The notes under the pieces were generated by a model. That model worked only from the letters and a program-made list of their open reading frames with translations, was not told the DNA's origin and searched no databases. Position numbers and translations under genes: made by a program. A stretch of DNA of 64,000 nt from Apostichopus japonicus (taxonomy: Eukaryota > Echinodermata > Holothuroidea > Aspidochirotida > Stichopodidae). The DNA is taken from the NCBI RefSeq assembly GCF_037975245.1, contig NC_092570.1, positions 7,173,001-7,237,000 on the forward strand, in the 5' to 3' direction. Of this stretch, positions 43,401 through 59,657 are shown one piece after another (position 1 is the first letter of the stretch; each line of letters starts with the position of its first letter).

Positions 43401-46400
43401 AAACAAAGTTCTGTGTGACAGACCTGGTTTAATGGACACCGGGTTCAAAGAACACTTTAAATCACGGGGGGGGGGGGGGGGTACGCAATATTCCTGATTC
43501 TTCTCGAATCAGGAATATTGCAAATGATTTATATTGATTAATAGATATAAATAATATAATTTCTATAATTCTATTTTTATTCTATTTTCTATAACTTCTT
43601 ACGAGTTTTATACCATGGGCAAACGGATTACTACCAACGACAATAACAGTAATTTAAGTCTAGAAAGTTCAAATTCAAATGTCAACAGCAAACGATAACA
43701 GAAATATTAATAACAACAACAATGACGACAACAAAAGTGCTGTAACTATATATTGCTTTAAAACTCACATAAATTGCACCACTTTTCAACAAACAACAAA
43801 TAACAACGAAAACAAAGTTAAATATATTACTTTAAGACAGACGATCGTCGCGTCGTGCTCAAAAGTTAACAATAAGTATCAACAAACGAATAATAGCTTC
43901 GTTCGAGATCACAGAGATATCGCTTATCCGGAATAGGGAGGAGGGGGCGGTCATAGAGATATAGCCTATCCGGTATAAGGAGTAGGGGGCGGTCATAGAG
44001 ATATAGCCTATCCTGTATAAGGAGGAGGGGGCGGTCATAGAGATATAGCCTATCCGGTATAAGGAGGGGCGGGTCATAGAGATATAGCCTATCCGGTATA
44101 AGGAGGAGGGGCGGTCATAGAGATATAGCCTATCCGGTATAAGGAGGAGGGGGCGGTCATAGAGATATAGCCTATCCGGTATAAGGAGGAGGGGCGGGTC
44201 ATAGAGATATAGCCTATCCGGTATAAGGAGGAGGTGTGGGTCATAGAGATATAGCCTATCCGGTATAAGGAGGAGGGGGGGGGCGGTGGATATAGCCTAT
44301 CCGGTATAAGGAGGAGGGGGCGGTCATAGAGATATAGCCTATCCGGTATAAGGAGGAGGGGCGGGTCATAGAGATATAGCCTATCCGGTATAAGGAGGAG
44401 GAGGGGCGGTCATAGAGATATAGCCTATCCGGTATAAGGAGGAGGGGGGGGGCGGTCATAGAGATATAGCCTATCCGGTATAAGGAGGAGGGGGCGGTCA
44501 TAGAGATATAGCCTATCCGGTATAAGGAGGAGGGGCGGGTCATAGAGATATAGCCTATCCGGTATAAGGAGGAGGGGCGGTCATAGAGATATAGCCTATC
44601 CGGTATAAGGAGGAGGTGCGGTCATAGAGATATCCTATCCGGTATAAGGAGGAGGGGGGGGGGGGCGGTCATAGAGATATAGCCTATCCTACACATTTTG
44701 GTCCAGAGTAGAAAGAAAACCTGAAAATAATGCTGTAACTATCAGCCTGTTTTCATAAAAAAAAATACACTAGTTCCCACTTCAAAGGTTGAAAGGAAGA
44801 CATGAAAATTGAAGAATTTTGTGGGACACAACATTGTCTGCATTCTGTAATTAGCGGATGTCAAATTGCTGTTATCACACAAATCTTCTATTTTTCTGTA
44901 AAGCAGCAATTGCAATTTTTCAAGTTGAAAAGTCAACTACTGCAAAGAACAACAACAAACTAAAAGTTTATAAATTGTAATGCTACTTTAAAGCAGAAAT
45001 CCAAAACCACAACCTAACTTCACTCATGACACTACTTTAAAACTAATCACGTGAGACCAGAAGGTGAAAAAAACTCTCATTTTTACTTTCTTGCTGGAAT
45101 AAACCAAGGAATATTCATAAACATTTTTTTATGAGCTTAGAAAGTTAACAAAATAATACAGGGTTTAATGTCATTTAAAAACAAGACGTCATCATATCCC
45201 CAAAGCGAGACAGCTGTTCATTAATCTGATTTGGTTCCTTTTCCATGTATAAAGTACATGTTCCTTTCATTTAATTTGTTTTTCCACCACAATATACACC
45301 TATAATTGATTAAGTTAAATATACAAGCATGCATGGTTATGAAAGGAAATTGCGGTACATTGCGGTTGTGTGATAATAAATCTAATTTGCATTTAGCTAT
45401 ATTACTTCTAGCATTTCTAACTTAATTTATATTTAATCTAGTAATTTCTTTTGGTATTTGATTGTTGTCAAAATGTTTCCTTTGAAATATGATATAATTC
45501 AATGTGATACCAAGAACTCATAGATTTAACTTGATTTAATCGCATTTAGTATAACACGAACTATATTCTCTAGAGAAGATGTTGTGAACAAACTTCAAAT
45601 TTTCAGCCGTATAATATTATAGTTAATTTTGCCATTTGTTAGGTAGCGTTAAGCTGTTAGTAGTATACTTCAAAGAAGAAAATATATAATTAACCAAATA
45701 TAAAAATAGTAAAGCTATTCATATAACAATCGTTATAGACAAATTTCCGCGAGATTTTCAAGTATGATCATTTTTGGAACATAACAATATTTTGATAACC
45801 TATGCGTTTTCTTGGCGAGGTTGTATTTCACAGACAATAAATAAAAGTTATTTCTTCTTAGCACCATAAGTTAAAGGGGTAGATCTTCCCGTCCCCGGCT
45901 TAAGACATGCAAAAGTGGGGACGGTATATACATGTTGCTAACGATACCGGTATGTGAAATATAGTGCATACGTTGTAATCTATATACGTGCATGGTCACA
46001 AAAGACACACATTATGCTAGGACAGGGAGTTTCCATAACAACTCACCGGTTAGGATATGTCAGCTTAAAATTGTGAAAATGAAGTCAGTAGTGCGGTTAA
46101 CGAAAACATTAAACATGAATCATGATTCCTCTTCACATAAAATGAGAGAATTGGAGAGGAAATGAGAGACAGAGAGGAGAAGAAGAATAAGAAGAACTTG
46201 AGTATTCTTTTAATTCCAACAAATGTGTGGAATAAGAAATATTCAGAATAAAGAAGAGCTACTATACAGGTTCTCAAAAAACAGTTAAAAACTATCCTTT
46301 TTGAGAAATATCACAGTTAGACCCTTTATATGGGAGCGCATTTGAACATTGCCTTGTGCTCTGGATACCTGCGCTATACAAAAAAAAGTTATTATTATTA

Positions 46401-49400
46401 TTATTATTACATGTAAAGTCGACCATCAAAGTTTATGTCATTCACATTGGTTGATATTACGACGTCACAAGTGACATGCTGAGGTTAATTGACAAACCTA
46501 GCTTAAGGTCTGTTAGGTATAACTTACGTTTACTCATATACCTCAGTACTTATTGATGCTGATCATTTTGTCTGCATATACTTTAAGACTGTAAGAACCC
46601 CTGCACTCTTCATTGTACGGAAGCAGGTATTCAGCTGTGATGGGAACGGTGGTGGATGGGTATAGTTTTCTGTCGGGCATTTATTGTGTGTTGGGATAGA
46701 GTATATAGGATGGGGGGGGGGGGTTGGGGGGTTCTATTTGTGTGTTGTTTGTTTATATTGCTATTATATACTGTAATACTTCTTTCCACTACTTTAATTA
46801 TAGGGAGTAGGGCACTTCGTCAAGCCCCGCAAAAGTTTATTATTCTAATCCCTTCACAACATGCCTCTTCTATCACTGTCTTCTTACCCCTCTGATTATT
46901 GTAAATATTAGCTGTATGGATTGTGAGAAACAAATGAAATGAAATATAGGTCGGTGTTATAAGTTACAAGGTGACGACTTAAAGAAAAAGCGGTAAACAA
47001 CCGAAAATGACTTCTAACAGACATTTTGTCCGTGAAGCATATCTATAAAAAAAAATTAAAAAAGCGATTCGATTTTGATCGAGTTGTTTTGGATATACAA
47101 TGAGAGTTATCAAACTGCATACTAGAGAGAGAACTTGAAGGAAATTTTCCAAAATATGTATGGAAGATATGAGTCGTTATGAGATGATTCATGATGACAT
47201 GTGATTTAATGAGCGACTATAACATTCTGAAATCGAGACAGGTTGGATTTCAGAACAGATCGTATAAGTCAAATTGACAATGTGATTTGCCTTTTTGTTT
47301 TGAGACCATGAAACATGGCATTATGCATGTCAAAGGTCATAAGAAGATGTCTGAATCAGTGCCAACTGATTGCATCCAACTATACGGTTCGTTATGAAAT
47401 CAAAACTTAAGGAGTTCGGCACGAGTCCACACGAACTAGAATAATTTTTAGAGCAACGTTTTTTGGTTACTGTCACGGATCTCTACAAAGAATCCGTGAC
47501 AGTTACGATGCCGAAGGCTCAGTAACCTTTGCGATTGTGCTTGCGTGTGTGTATGCGTGGTTGCGTGCGCGCGCGCGTGTGTGGATGTGGCGGCTATAGT
47601 TTGTAAACACGATATCTCAACAACTGCAACATGAGTCAATGTCATGCTTCTTAGGTAGATAACCCACGATGTGTAGATGTGTCCTATTGTGTTTGGTTCT
47701 CATACATGAATATTAAATGAGTGGGCGGGACTTACCATACAATTGTTAAAATGTCTGCAACCATAATTATGTCCGATGTAGTTTATACTTTTAATGGTGA
47801 TGTAACTACTTAGTAAGTACATGTTCTTTGCAACAACAAGTTATACCTCGTTAATATTCATGAGTGAGTGAGGTTTAAAAGGTTGTAAACACGATATCTC
47901 AACAATAACAAGTTGAATCACTGTCGTACTTGGTAGATAGACGTCCTGTAATGAGTAGATGTATCATATTGTGTTGGTTCCCATGTCATTAATATTAAAC
48001 CAGTGGGCGGGGTTAATTACCATAACATTGTTAAAGTGTCAATATCTCTGCAGCCGTATGTGTGATGTAGTTTATACGTGGTGCAGTGATGTATCTACGT
48101 AGTATGTACATGTTCTTTGCAACAACAATGAGGCCAACGTTTTCTGGGACCATCTGGGCCCAAAAAAACTCCCGGGCGCATTTTTGCGCCGGATGGGCCA
48201 AAGTTTTAATTCCACCTCAAGTGCATTTTGGAACACATTCTTTGAGCCCGAATTTGTGGGCCCGAAGTTTTTTGGGACCAATTGGGCCCACTTTTTGTGT
48301 GGTTCATTTCTTTGGGGGGGGTATATTTTTGAGTCAGTTTGTATGGACGAATTAATTCTGAGAGCATTTAGGTGCAAAACTTTTCATAGGGCCCAATATG
48401 TTGGAGGGGGGGGGAGGCTCAAAATCCAGTAAAAAAAAATAACTCGGATTGTATCCAAACATGGAAAAAAGTAGCTGGTACATGTGGGCCAAAATATTTT
48501 AGGCTCATTTGGGCACAACATTTGCGGAACCAAATTTTTGAGCCAACGTTTTTCTGGACCCAATTTTTGATTGTGCAATTGGGCTCTTGTGTTAGCATTT
48601 ACATTATTACTAATTAGAATGACTGACAAAAAAAAGCACATTTATTTTACTTTTAGCGAGGAACCACAGTGCCCATTGACATGTTAACATGTATGGCTTA
48701 CCACAGTATGAATAGGTTTAGTCATCGGAACCGCGAAACGTTTACATTTTCTGGTTACATGTTGTTGTTGTTGTGTGTTGTCGTCGCTGTTGTTCTAGTT
48801 GTTTTGGGAGGCTGATGAGAAGGATGGGGGGGGGGTGTCCGTATAAGGATGGGGAGATGAACGAGCGTTAAAAGCATAGGGCATAGTTTCAGAAGAACGT
48901 AGTCATTTTTGACTTAGATTACTAAATGTTTTATAACTCATGACATTGTCGAACAGATGAAAATTCCCGATCGGCCTTGCATTGGGAATAAACATCAAAT
49001 AGGCTACATAAAGGAAAGAGGAACAAAGCAGAAACAAACACATCCCTCATATTTATCCTTTGTGTTTGTGTGTATGGTAGACAGGGTTTCTTTTGGCAGG
49101 CTCGGATCCAGGGGTGTGGTGTGTGCACCCCACCCCACCCACTCCTTCCTCAACCTCATACAAAGAAAACATATCCAAAGAAGTTTATATCACAACCTGG
49201 CGTTTAGACCAAATATTGGTCGAACTCATAATTTAAATAATGCATAATTTGACGTCTAGAAAAGGGGCTATGAGGGGGAAATGGTGCTTCCATACCACCT
49301 ACATCAGGGGAATCGGTTTCAACAAAATCGAGCACCTCACCCCCCTCCTTTATAAAACCTGGATCATCCTATGATTTTAATAAACATCTATAGAAAAACT

Positions 49401-50212
49401 AAGACAAACTATTTCTGTTTGGTTTAACACTCATACCATGGGGTTGCCATGTTTTTTCATGCGTGACGTCACTTCCTGTTTCACCCAGGTGTTTCTTTTC
49501 TGTTCATGGTTCTGTTCATGTGCAGGCTTATTATCAATACTAACATACCACTATTCAAGTTATGCGAAACAATATCTTCGTAACAACATTTCGTTAATGA
49601 TATGAGACAAGCATATAAATGAAAACAGTATTCGAAATTGCTGCACAGATATGGCCTAAAACGGCTTCGTTGTGTCAATACTAAAACTTGCTCAAATCTT
49701 CTCTATACATATTGAAGAACGACTAAAAGATTCCCCCGCGGATACCGTAACAATTTATGTTCTACGGCAAAATGCATATTTATTTTGCATCGCCCTATTT
49801 GTCCAGATGGACATACCGACATAAACTTCATAAATAATAACATATTCGTTCATTTTCATGCTCCATACATAGTTCTTTTTTTTTTAATTCTTCCTTCTTT
49901 CAGGAAACCGCCGATGACGACATTCGCCATCTTATTAACGCACCCGACGACAACGAAGCTATCGATGAAAGTGACTCGAGTCTTCCCGGGGTCGTCATTC
50001 CAGAAGAATCCAGTAGCTATTTCTCTTCAAGTTTCTCGTCGTCGAAAATGGGTGATTCCCCCGATAACTGGTTATCTTATCGTCAGATTTACAACTATCT
50101 TCCAGGTTTGCGAGAACCGCAACAGGAGGAGTCCTCCAGTTCTATAGTATCTTGGGCCAGCTTAGAGAACTCTTATAATGCATCGGAGACTACCGAAACA
50201 GATGAGCAATGA
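37465..50212 (+). CDS. predicted secreted acidic Ser-rich protein, family unknown
   Basis: Two exons, 37465-37647 and 49904-50212, join in phase 0 across a 12.3-kb GT-AG intron with a pyrimidine-rich acceptor. The product is 163 residues ending in TGA. The start GCGGCCACCATGA is a near-ideal Kozak context. Residues 1-21 form a signal peptide with predicted cut SVSA/PV. Then come a short basic part, a dibasic Arg46-Arg47 after NFLDWPAFA (37-45), and from 62 an acidic region (DDD at 65-67), a Ser-rich stretch 97-108 (YFSSSFSSS), an aromatic part 115-127 (DNWLSYRQIYNYL) and an acidic tail with one N-glycosylation site (NAS, 153-155). It has no cysteine. I do not recognise the family. A secreted peptide precursor is possible because of the dibasic site, but this is inference. 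A further exon in the intron cannot be excluded; ATTAAA near 50444 may serve for poly(A). Confidence 0.65.
37995..38466 (+). repeat. dispersed ~470-bp repeat, copy A
   Basis: Matches 62226-62880 in the same orientation over nearly its full length, with shared strings such as TTCAACTACTCCAGGA, TCATCTGGGCA and CCCTGATGACATCATCCAT. No inverted ends or coding frame were seen. It lies in the intron of the secreted-protein gene, and copy B lies in a dyskerin intron. Confidence 0.85.
38980..39232 (+). mobile_element. tRNA-derived SINE, copy 2 with intact head
   Basis: A tRNA-like head holds box A (TAGCCCAGTGGTTAACGCC) and box B (GAGTTCGAGTC). It is followed by the ~190-bp body shared with 28331-28535 and a CAA/ACA-rich tail. 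It sits in the 12.3-kb intron, sense to the gene. Confidence 0.85.
39233..43484. other. intron sequence, nothing recognised
   Basis: AT-rich intronic DNA with simple tracts: a C/A-rich block at 39752-39812, a GGAGGCTGGCA micro-tandem at 41946-41975, and G runs at about 40816 and 43467. Frames up to 97 codons (41509-41802, minus strand) read through T/A runs and are not credible. Confidence 0.45.
43485..43521. repeat. 16-bp perfect hairpin
   Basis: GCAATATTCCTGATTC and its exact complement are separated by TTCTC. It lies just after a run of about 15 G. Its function is unknown. Confidence 0.85.
43915..44690. repeat. ~42-bp minisatellite, about 19 copies
   Basis: The unit is TAGAGATATAGCCTATCCGG then TATAAGGAGGAGGGGCGGTCA. 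Length variation comes almost entirely from the G run (3 to 12 G) and a few unit truncations (near 44287 and 44629). The open frames through it, with repeated IGYISMTAPSSLYR, are artefacts. It lies in the intron of the secreted-protein gene. Confidence 0.95.
46270..46410 (+). mobile_element. 3' end of a non-LTR retrotransposon
   Basis: The last 16 codons (VLKKQLKTILFEKYHS, stop at 46318-46320) resemble the C-terminus of LINE ORF2 (LKxxLF-K). They are followed by GCGCATTTGAAC, TGCGCTATACAAA and ATT repeats, the usual short 3' tail. Everything upstream is missing (5' truncated). Confidence 0.6.
47471..47501. repeat. 10-bp hairpin
   Basis: TGTCACGGAT and ATCCGTGACA flank an 11-base loop, shortly before a GT/GC-rich simple stretch at 47537-47582. 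Confidence 0.6.
47601..48128 (+). repeat. diverged two-copy direct repeat (~245 bp each)
   Basis: 47601-47840 and 47883-48128 both begin TTGTAAACACGATATCTCAA and both end ACATGTTCTTTGCAACAACA. They share AGTGGGCGGG and GATGTAGTTTATAC in the same order, with moderate divergence and small indels. They are separated by 42 bases. No coding frame is present. Confidence 0.85.
48129..48600. repeat. degenerate GGGCCC/TTTTGG array
   Basis: Variants of GGGCCCAA and AAGTTTTTTGGG, with GGGCGCATTTTTGCGCC among them, recur every 20-30 bases in alternate orientation. This gives a strongly biased, partly palindromic patch. The frames through it (KNFGPTN, NWAHFLC) reflect the repeat. Confidence 0.5.
48601..49903. 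other. 3' part of the intron, nothing recognised
   Basis: Holds a short TTG tract near 48762, a G run at 48827 and a fragment reading GGATCCAGGGGTGTGG near 49106 that resembles a MITE end. It finishes in a polypyrimidine tract before the acceptor CAG at 49901-49903. Confidence 0.4.
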
Positions 50213-50875
50213 TGTCTTACATTTAACTGCACCGTTCACATTCGAAAACAAATGTGATGCGCACAGGCATTTGTGCTTGTTAAAGTCGATTTTTGCGTCT
50301 TGGAAAAGCATGTTCTTTTAGCGTTGTTATTTCTCATGCTTATAAAGGTACAGTTAACTGTGTAAATGCTATTACATTAACATACACCAGTATGCTGGAC
50401 TTGCTCACTAGTAGACATATTGCGTTAGCATTCCACGAGATCTATTAAATCACCTGCCAAAAGTTTTCAGCAAACTTTTCTGCTTAACGCATGAAGCCAT
50501 CAGATTATACATATACAGCAGCTTTCTTTCATTAACTGTGGTCAACTTGTGATTGATGCTATATATATGATATCATAATGTATTTTGGTAATATAGTTTG
50601 GATGATCAAATTTGGTTGGAAACACAAAAGTGGAAAAGTTCAAAATTTATTACACTTTTCAACTAAACCACATTTCATGCGTAAGGGATATATAGTAAAG
50701 TCAGTAATCAAAGTTACTGAGTTGAAAGAAAGAAAACTGGAGTAAGTAAACTTTGAAAGTAGATCTGTCGTCACCATTCGAATCGATTTCGTATATAGAC
50801 AACCACCTCTTTTAGGTCCTTCTTGATCCTCGGTGTACGGTCGTTTATGGTCATTCATAGACCTCATTGGTATTC

Positions 50876-51087
50876 CAGTCAGTTGGGACAATTTCGTAAT
50901 GCTAATACCTCTCTACACTGTTCTCCATTCCAATATCATCCTTCAAATCACTGCTATTGACAGTACAAAACAGTTCCTAACCTTGATCTGATAGAAACAT
51001 GATATTCATACTGCTCGTACTGACAATACGAGTGCTCTGAAGCTGAGCATCGCACTACAGTATCGACAAAATTGTCCCAACTGGGTG
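50876..51087. mobile_element. 212-bp hairpin MITE, copy 2 (CAGTTGGGACAAT family)
   Basis: The ends CAGTCAGTTGGGACAAT and ATTGTCCCAACTGGGTG form inverted repeats, flanked by the 7-mer GGTATTC at 50869-50875 and 51088-51094. The interior ACAGTTCCTAACCTTG is the reverse complement of the core of the copy at 14336, so the two lie in opposite orientation. A 7-8 bp duplication would fit a hAT-like element. Confidence 0.85.
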
Positions 51088-51094
51088 GGTATTC

Positions 51095-55236
<4,142 letters not shown>

Positions 55237-55239
<3 letters not shown>

Positions 55240-55989
55240 GCGCGTATCCGAAAAACAGGAAAAAAGAGGAGGAGGAGGAGAGGAAGGAAGGGAAAAGAAA
55301 AAGAAGAAAGAGAGAAAAAGGAGAAAAGGAGGGAGTAAAAGAAAAACGCCAAGACACCGGGAAGAGAAAGAGGAACATTGACATCATTACAGCGCTGATC
55401 CCTTTTATATACACAGGGTAGCCAGTGACGGATCAATGATTTCGTAAGGGTGTGACTCACCCTACCCCTTACACCGACAACTCCATTTTTTGACGTTTCC
55501 ATTTTCCTCTCTCACTCATGATCTATATATATACTATATATGGTCTATCATAACGCGTGTGTGTGTATATACGCTTTAAACAATTGTAGAATTGTGCTAT
55601 GAAACCAACTGTGGCTGGTCTCGAACTCGACCGTGTCGTCGGGAAACATGACGTATTTTGGGATGGGGGCGACCGCCCGCCCCCCCCCCCCATTCAGCAT
55701 ATTTTTTTTAATGATATCGCTAGTAATTTCAAAATAGAAAGTGCTTGGATGCAACTTAAAAGGTCTGGGAAGTGTCATTTCCAGCGATCTGGGAGACATT
55801 TTCGGCCAAAATTTGCTTGTACGCTTCGCGCCAACAAATGGTCCTGGTAGTGCCATTTCCAGCGATCTTGGAGGCATTTTCGGCCAAAATTTTCTTGTAC
55901 GCTTCGCGCCAACCTATGGTGGCGCTACGCTTCGATAATATGCCTACAGGCTTCGCCCCTCCCTTGGCAAATTCCTCGCTACGCGCCTG
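55237..55989. mobile_element. 753-bp TIR element (CAGGCGCGTA ends)
   Basis: CAGGCGCGTATCCG at 55237 and CGCTACGCGCCTG ending at 55989 are inverted over 10 perfect bases. The interior has a purine tract (55255-55375), a C run at 55680 and two tandem ~91-bp units (55766-55945) ending in TTGTACGCTTCGCGCCAAC, shared with the element at 29043. No target duplication is evident and no transposase is encoded. Confidence 0.55.
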
Positions 55990-56137
55990 TTCGAATTTGT
56001 AAAGCAAACAGCAGATATCACACCATATCATCAGTGAGCATGAAAATGGCGTTCCAGAATGAAAAGCCTCAAAGCTGTCCGACTTGCCTGAAAAAATAAC
56101 CAAAATTTTTGGCGCGCTTCGCGCGCGTTCAACATAT

Positions 56138-56312
56138 TATTTATTTATTTATTTGTTTACCACAAAAGTACAAAGTGGAGGAAGTCTTCTATAAAGCTTA
56201 GAAGCTTAACAATGTGGAAGACTCCCTGAAGAAAGAAAAGAAAAGAAAAGAAAAAACAATATATATATATGTGTATGAATACATACATAGATATAAGTAC
56301 AAATTAAATGTT

Positions 56313-56350
<38 letters not shown>

Positions 56351-56640
56351 ATTACATACAGGTATAATTTAGTTTTAGTCAGTAACTAGCTATTATTTCA
56401 TTACAAAACCACTTCTTAAAGGATGTGATTGACTTTTTACTCTTTAAATCGTTCATTAGAAGATTCCATGTTTTTGTTGCACGGTTTTGTAGGCTTAAAG
56501 TTCCAATGGTGGTATTGTAGAGATTATAGTGGGCATGATTAGCATGCCTCGTATTATGATTATGTACATCTCTGTTACTGGTTAAAAAATTGTCAAAGGC
56601 AGCTGGTAGTAATCCTAATTCCTTGTCAAGAACCATGTGG
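56138..56640 (-). mobile_element. LINE remnant: ORF2 C-terminus and 3' UTR
   Basis: The minus-strand frame 56636-56379 carries the typical end of a CR1/L2-like reverse transcriptase ORF: LPAAFDNFLTSNRDVHNHNT, then RHANHAHYNLY, WNLLMNDLKSK and SITSFKKWFCNEI before the stop. The 3' UTR follows, interrupted by a TA tract (56313-56347), and ends with an AAAT repeat at about 56138. The catalytic part is absent (5' truncated). Confidence 0.75.
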
Positions 56641-59600
56641 AAAGAGGAGTGTACAGTCTATATTTACAGATCAATGTAACTGTAGAAATAATGTTAAAAT
56701 GCAACCTGCACTATTAGGCTAAACAAATTTTATTTATAAGTGATCTACCACATATAACTACATTTTGAACTTAGCAGAACAGGGCCCAATTTAAAATATT
56801 TTGAATTTGTTTCTTACTTAATAAAGAAACTCGTTCTGCTGTTTAAACGGTATTTTAAACTACCACACCAGTTATGGTATAGTCAGGTTTTTTTTGGTCC
56901 GATAGGTACGACAAGTGCTGGATAGGGGGGGGGGGTGAGGGAAGGGAGGGAGGGAGGGTGGCTAAGGATAAGGGAAACTGCAACCTCCATTTGATCACAA
57001 GGACATTTCGATTCTTACTCCTAGCAGTTCAGTGTAAATTTCTCCTCGTTTTGTTATGTGACTATGACACTATCCGCACACTATATGAAACGGTTAAGGA
57101 GATTCAACGGTTTAAGACTGTTGTAATGTTGTTGTTAATGTTTGGAAGACAAACTTAAGGCAAGTGTACTCGATGTTGCGAGTTTACTCGAGCTTTCTTC
57201 AACGACGGTCCTTTAATAAATTTTATTTATGATTCTGTAACAGAAAATTCAAGTTGTCATGTTTGAAGTAAATTGTCTTTTTCTTTTGTCATACTTTTCG
57301 TATGCGAAGGGAGGAAGGGGAGGAAAGGCAATTATATATGTGGTGTTTAGAGGACTGCAACTTCTATACTACACTTCGATCGTCCAAGCTTATTTGTTTA
57401 TTGTTTGAGAGGGAGAGGGGTGGGTGGGTGGGGGTGGAGCTAACAGGCTCTTCTATAGCAGCTGCTTATTTGACTCCTAAAGTGCATTGGTTATATAAAG
57501 TGTACAACCCAATTTTATTCGAATCAATTGTTCCACTTTCTGACGATGTATATTACAACCCCCGTGAAGATTTAAGTGACATATTCAGGGCAAATGTGAG
57601 CGTAAAATTTTCCTAATTGAGACAGAAAGAAATAAAGATAAATTTATTGCCGTTTTATATGTAAGTGATTGCGAAATGAACTGAATTAAGTATCTACCTA
57701 AGTGGCATTTATATATGACTCAATGTTAAAAGGTTGTGGCCACCGGCCATTTTAAGAGATAGCTTAAATTTTTATCTTTTTTGTCACAATCTTTTGTAGA
57801 GACTCACATAGCCTATAACCCCTTGCATGAGGTGTATCTCAACAAAATGTCCCGCGTAGAGATTTTTTTTGTTTTAGTCACAAAGGAAAAAATTGACATA
57901 AATCACTTATAACATGACGGAAGTAATCCAGTCTCAAATTTTTAAAGTCACAATATCCCAATAAATGTCATATTTATATATCTGTTATTTATCATAATTG
58001 AGACTATCAATCTATCAATGGCCCTCTTCATCAAATTCTTGGGAATTTTCGTTTGAACTCTTTTGGCGTTAAGTATAGTTTTGAGCGGATGACGCCGTGC
58101 ATAGCACAGTTAAATAGTTCGTCACCCTATAATTATTCTCTGATATATGATTGGTTTGACATAAAACAACAACTTAACAGATGTTCAATGAAATAATGTG
58201 CAAAGCTATACATCGTTAACGTTACTGATCATGAATCTGTACACGTAGCCTAACTAGCCTACACTACTTCCCAAGCACACTGCAGATAGTCCCCTTTTAT
58301 AGTTTCCATCTTCATTATGGTGTTTTCTTCTTGATATGGAACTAGCCGTAAAAAGTAATTGAAAAACAATTAGATTTGACAGAAGACTACTTCATTAACA
58401 TATCATTTAAGCATGAACTGACGTCATCACCACTGTATTATACGCATTTGTTTTTACAGCCAAAATCATAAGCCTTCATGAGTGAGCACCTTATTTAATC
58501 TGTATTTCAATATAGTTTACTTCAGTTTAAGTGAACCCACTAAAGTTTGAAAACTATGTTTATATATATATTACGGCTGACTATCAAAAACAATACATCT
58601 ACCTTATAAAAAGTGAAATTCTTTGTTGAACCTGCAGACACTAGCTCCGTGATTTTGAGGTAGAAACATACAAAAGAAGAAGTGGAGGGGAAGTACGGGA
58701 AGCCTCAACCCCTCCGGGGCGGGAGGGGGGGGGTAATATAATAAATGACCTCCTTCTCTTAGTGCTAGTTAACTATGTCTAAGTGTGATTGATATTCGGT
58801 TGACAAGATGGAAATTTGAAAAGATTTCTGACCGAAATATGATTTCTCCTGTTAGGATGAATGGCGGCGGTATCCATGAAATCACTGTAATGAACGGAAA
58901 GTTGCATTGCGTTTGCATTCCATGGTAAAGGAGATGAGGTATTAAAGGGGTGCAAGGAGAGGGCGGGTGAAGGGATTGTTTCCGAAAATGCTGTTCGGAC
59001 TCTCGACATAACATTGCTAAAACTACCTATCCACAACTTTTTCTTAATGGCCTCATTAGTTATATAGGCCTATACCTCGAATTCGACACTGAACTACAGT
59101 TCAATTTTAACCAGAGTAAATTTGTGAATATCAACAATAGGATACAAGCATATACCACGGGATACATGGATATACGGAACGCACCCCGCCCCCCCCCCCT
59201 CTACCTCGTCCATTATACACACGCGACTCCTTCTAGTGGGCGTCACATAAATTGACATGCTTTGCATGGATCTATGTATGTTCAATTAACTGGTGTGATG
59301 TACGTCTGTAATGGGTTCTTAGAAAAAGGGAATTGAGACCTTGCCAGATCTCTGATGTCAGTTCTAGCATGAAGTAATCTTTCGCAGATTTGGCTCTTCG
59401 ATTCTCACTCTTATTCTGGTCTTCAATTCCCAAATACTGTATTCTGAGCAACCCTCAACTCCCTCACAATTTGTTTCGACGAGTGTGACAGGAGTTTTTA
59501 GTTGCTGCCCTCTACACACCCAGCTGTTGTTCATCGTGCAACTGGTTCACTCACAGTTCATCTATATCGATAGCGTGCAACAGTTACCACGTGTAAAACA

Positions 59601-59657
59601 ACCCAAGATACGAACATCACTGGTACTCGTACTTGGAAACTACCAAAACAAGCAACC
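56641..59657. other. intergenic and presumed dyskerin promoter region
   Basis: No exon was recognised. The 104-codon frame at 57302-57616 begins in a purine tract and lacks motifs. The last few hundred bases (about 59340-59657) should hold the dyskerin promoter and 5' UTR. No TATA box is obvious, as expected for a housekeeping gene. Confidence 0.4.

Noticed and set aside
43859-44543. Repetitive protein with IGYISMTAPSSLYR units
   Set aside because: Product of the 42-bp minisatellite read on the minus strand; G-run length changes break the frame repeatedly.
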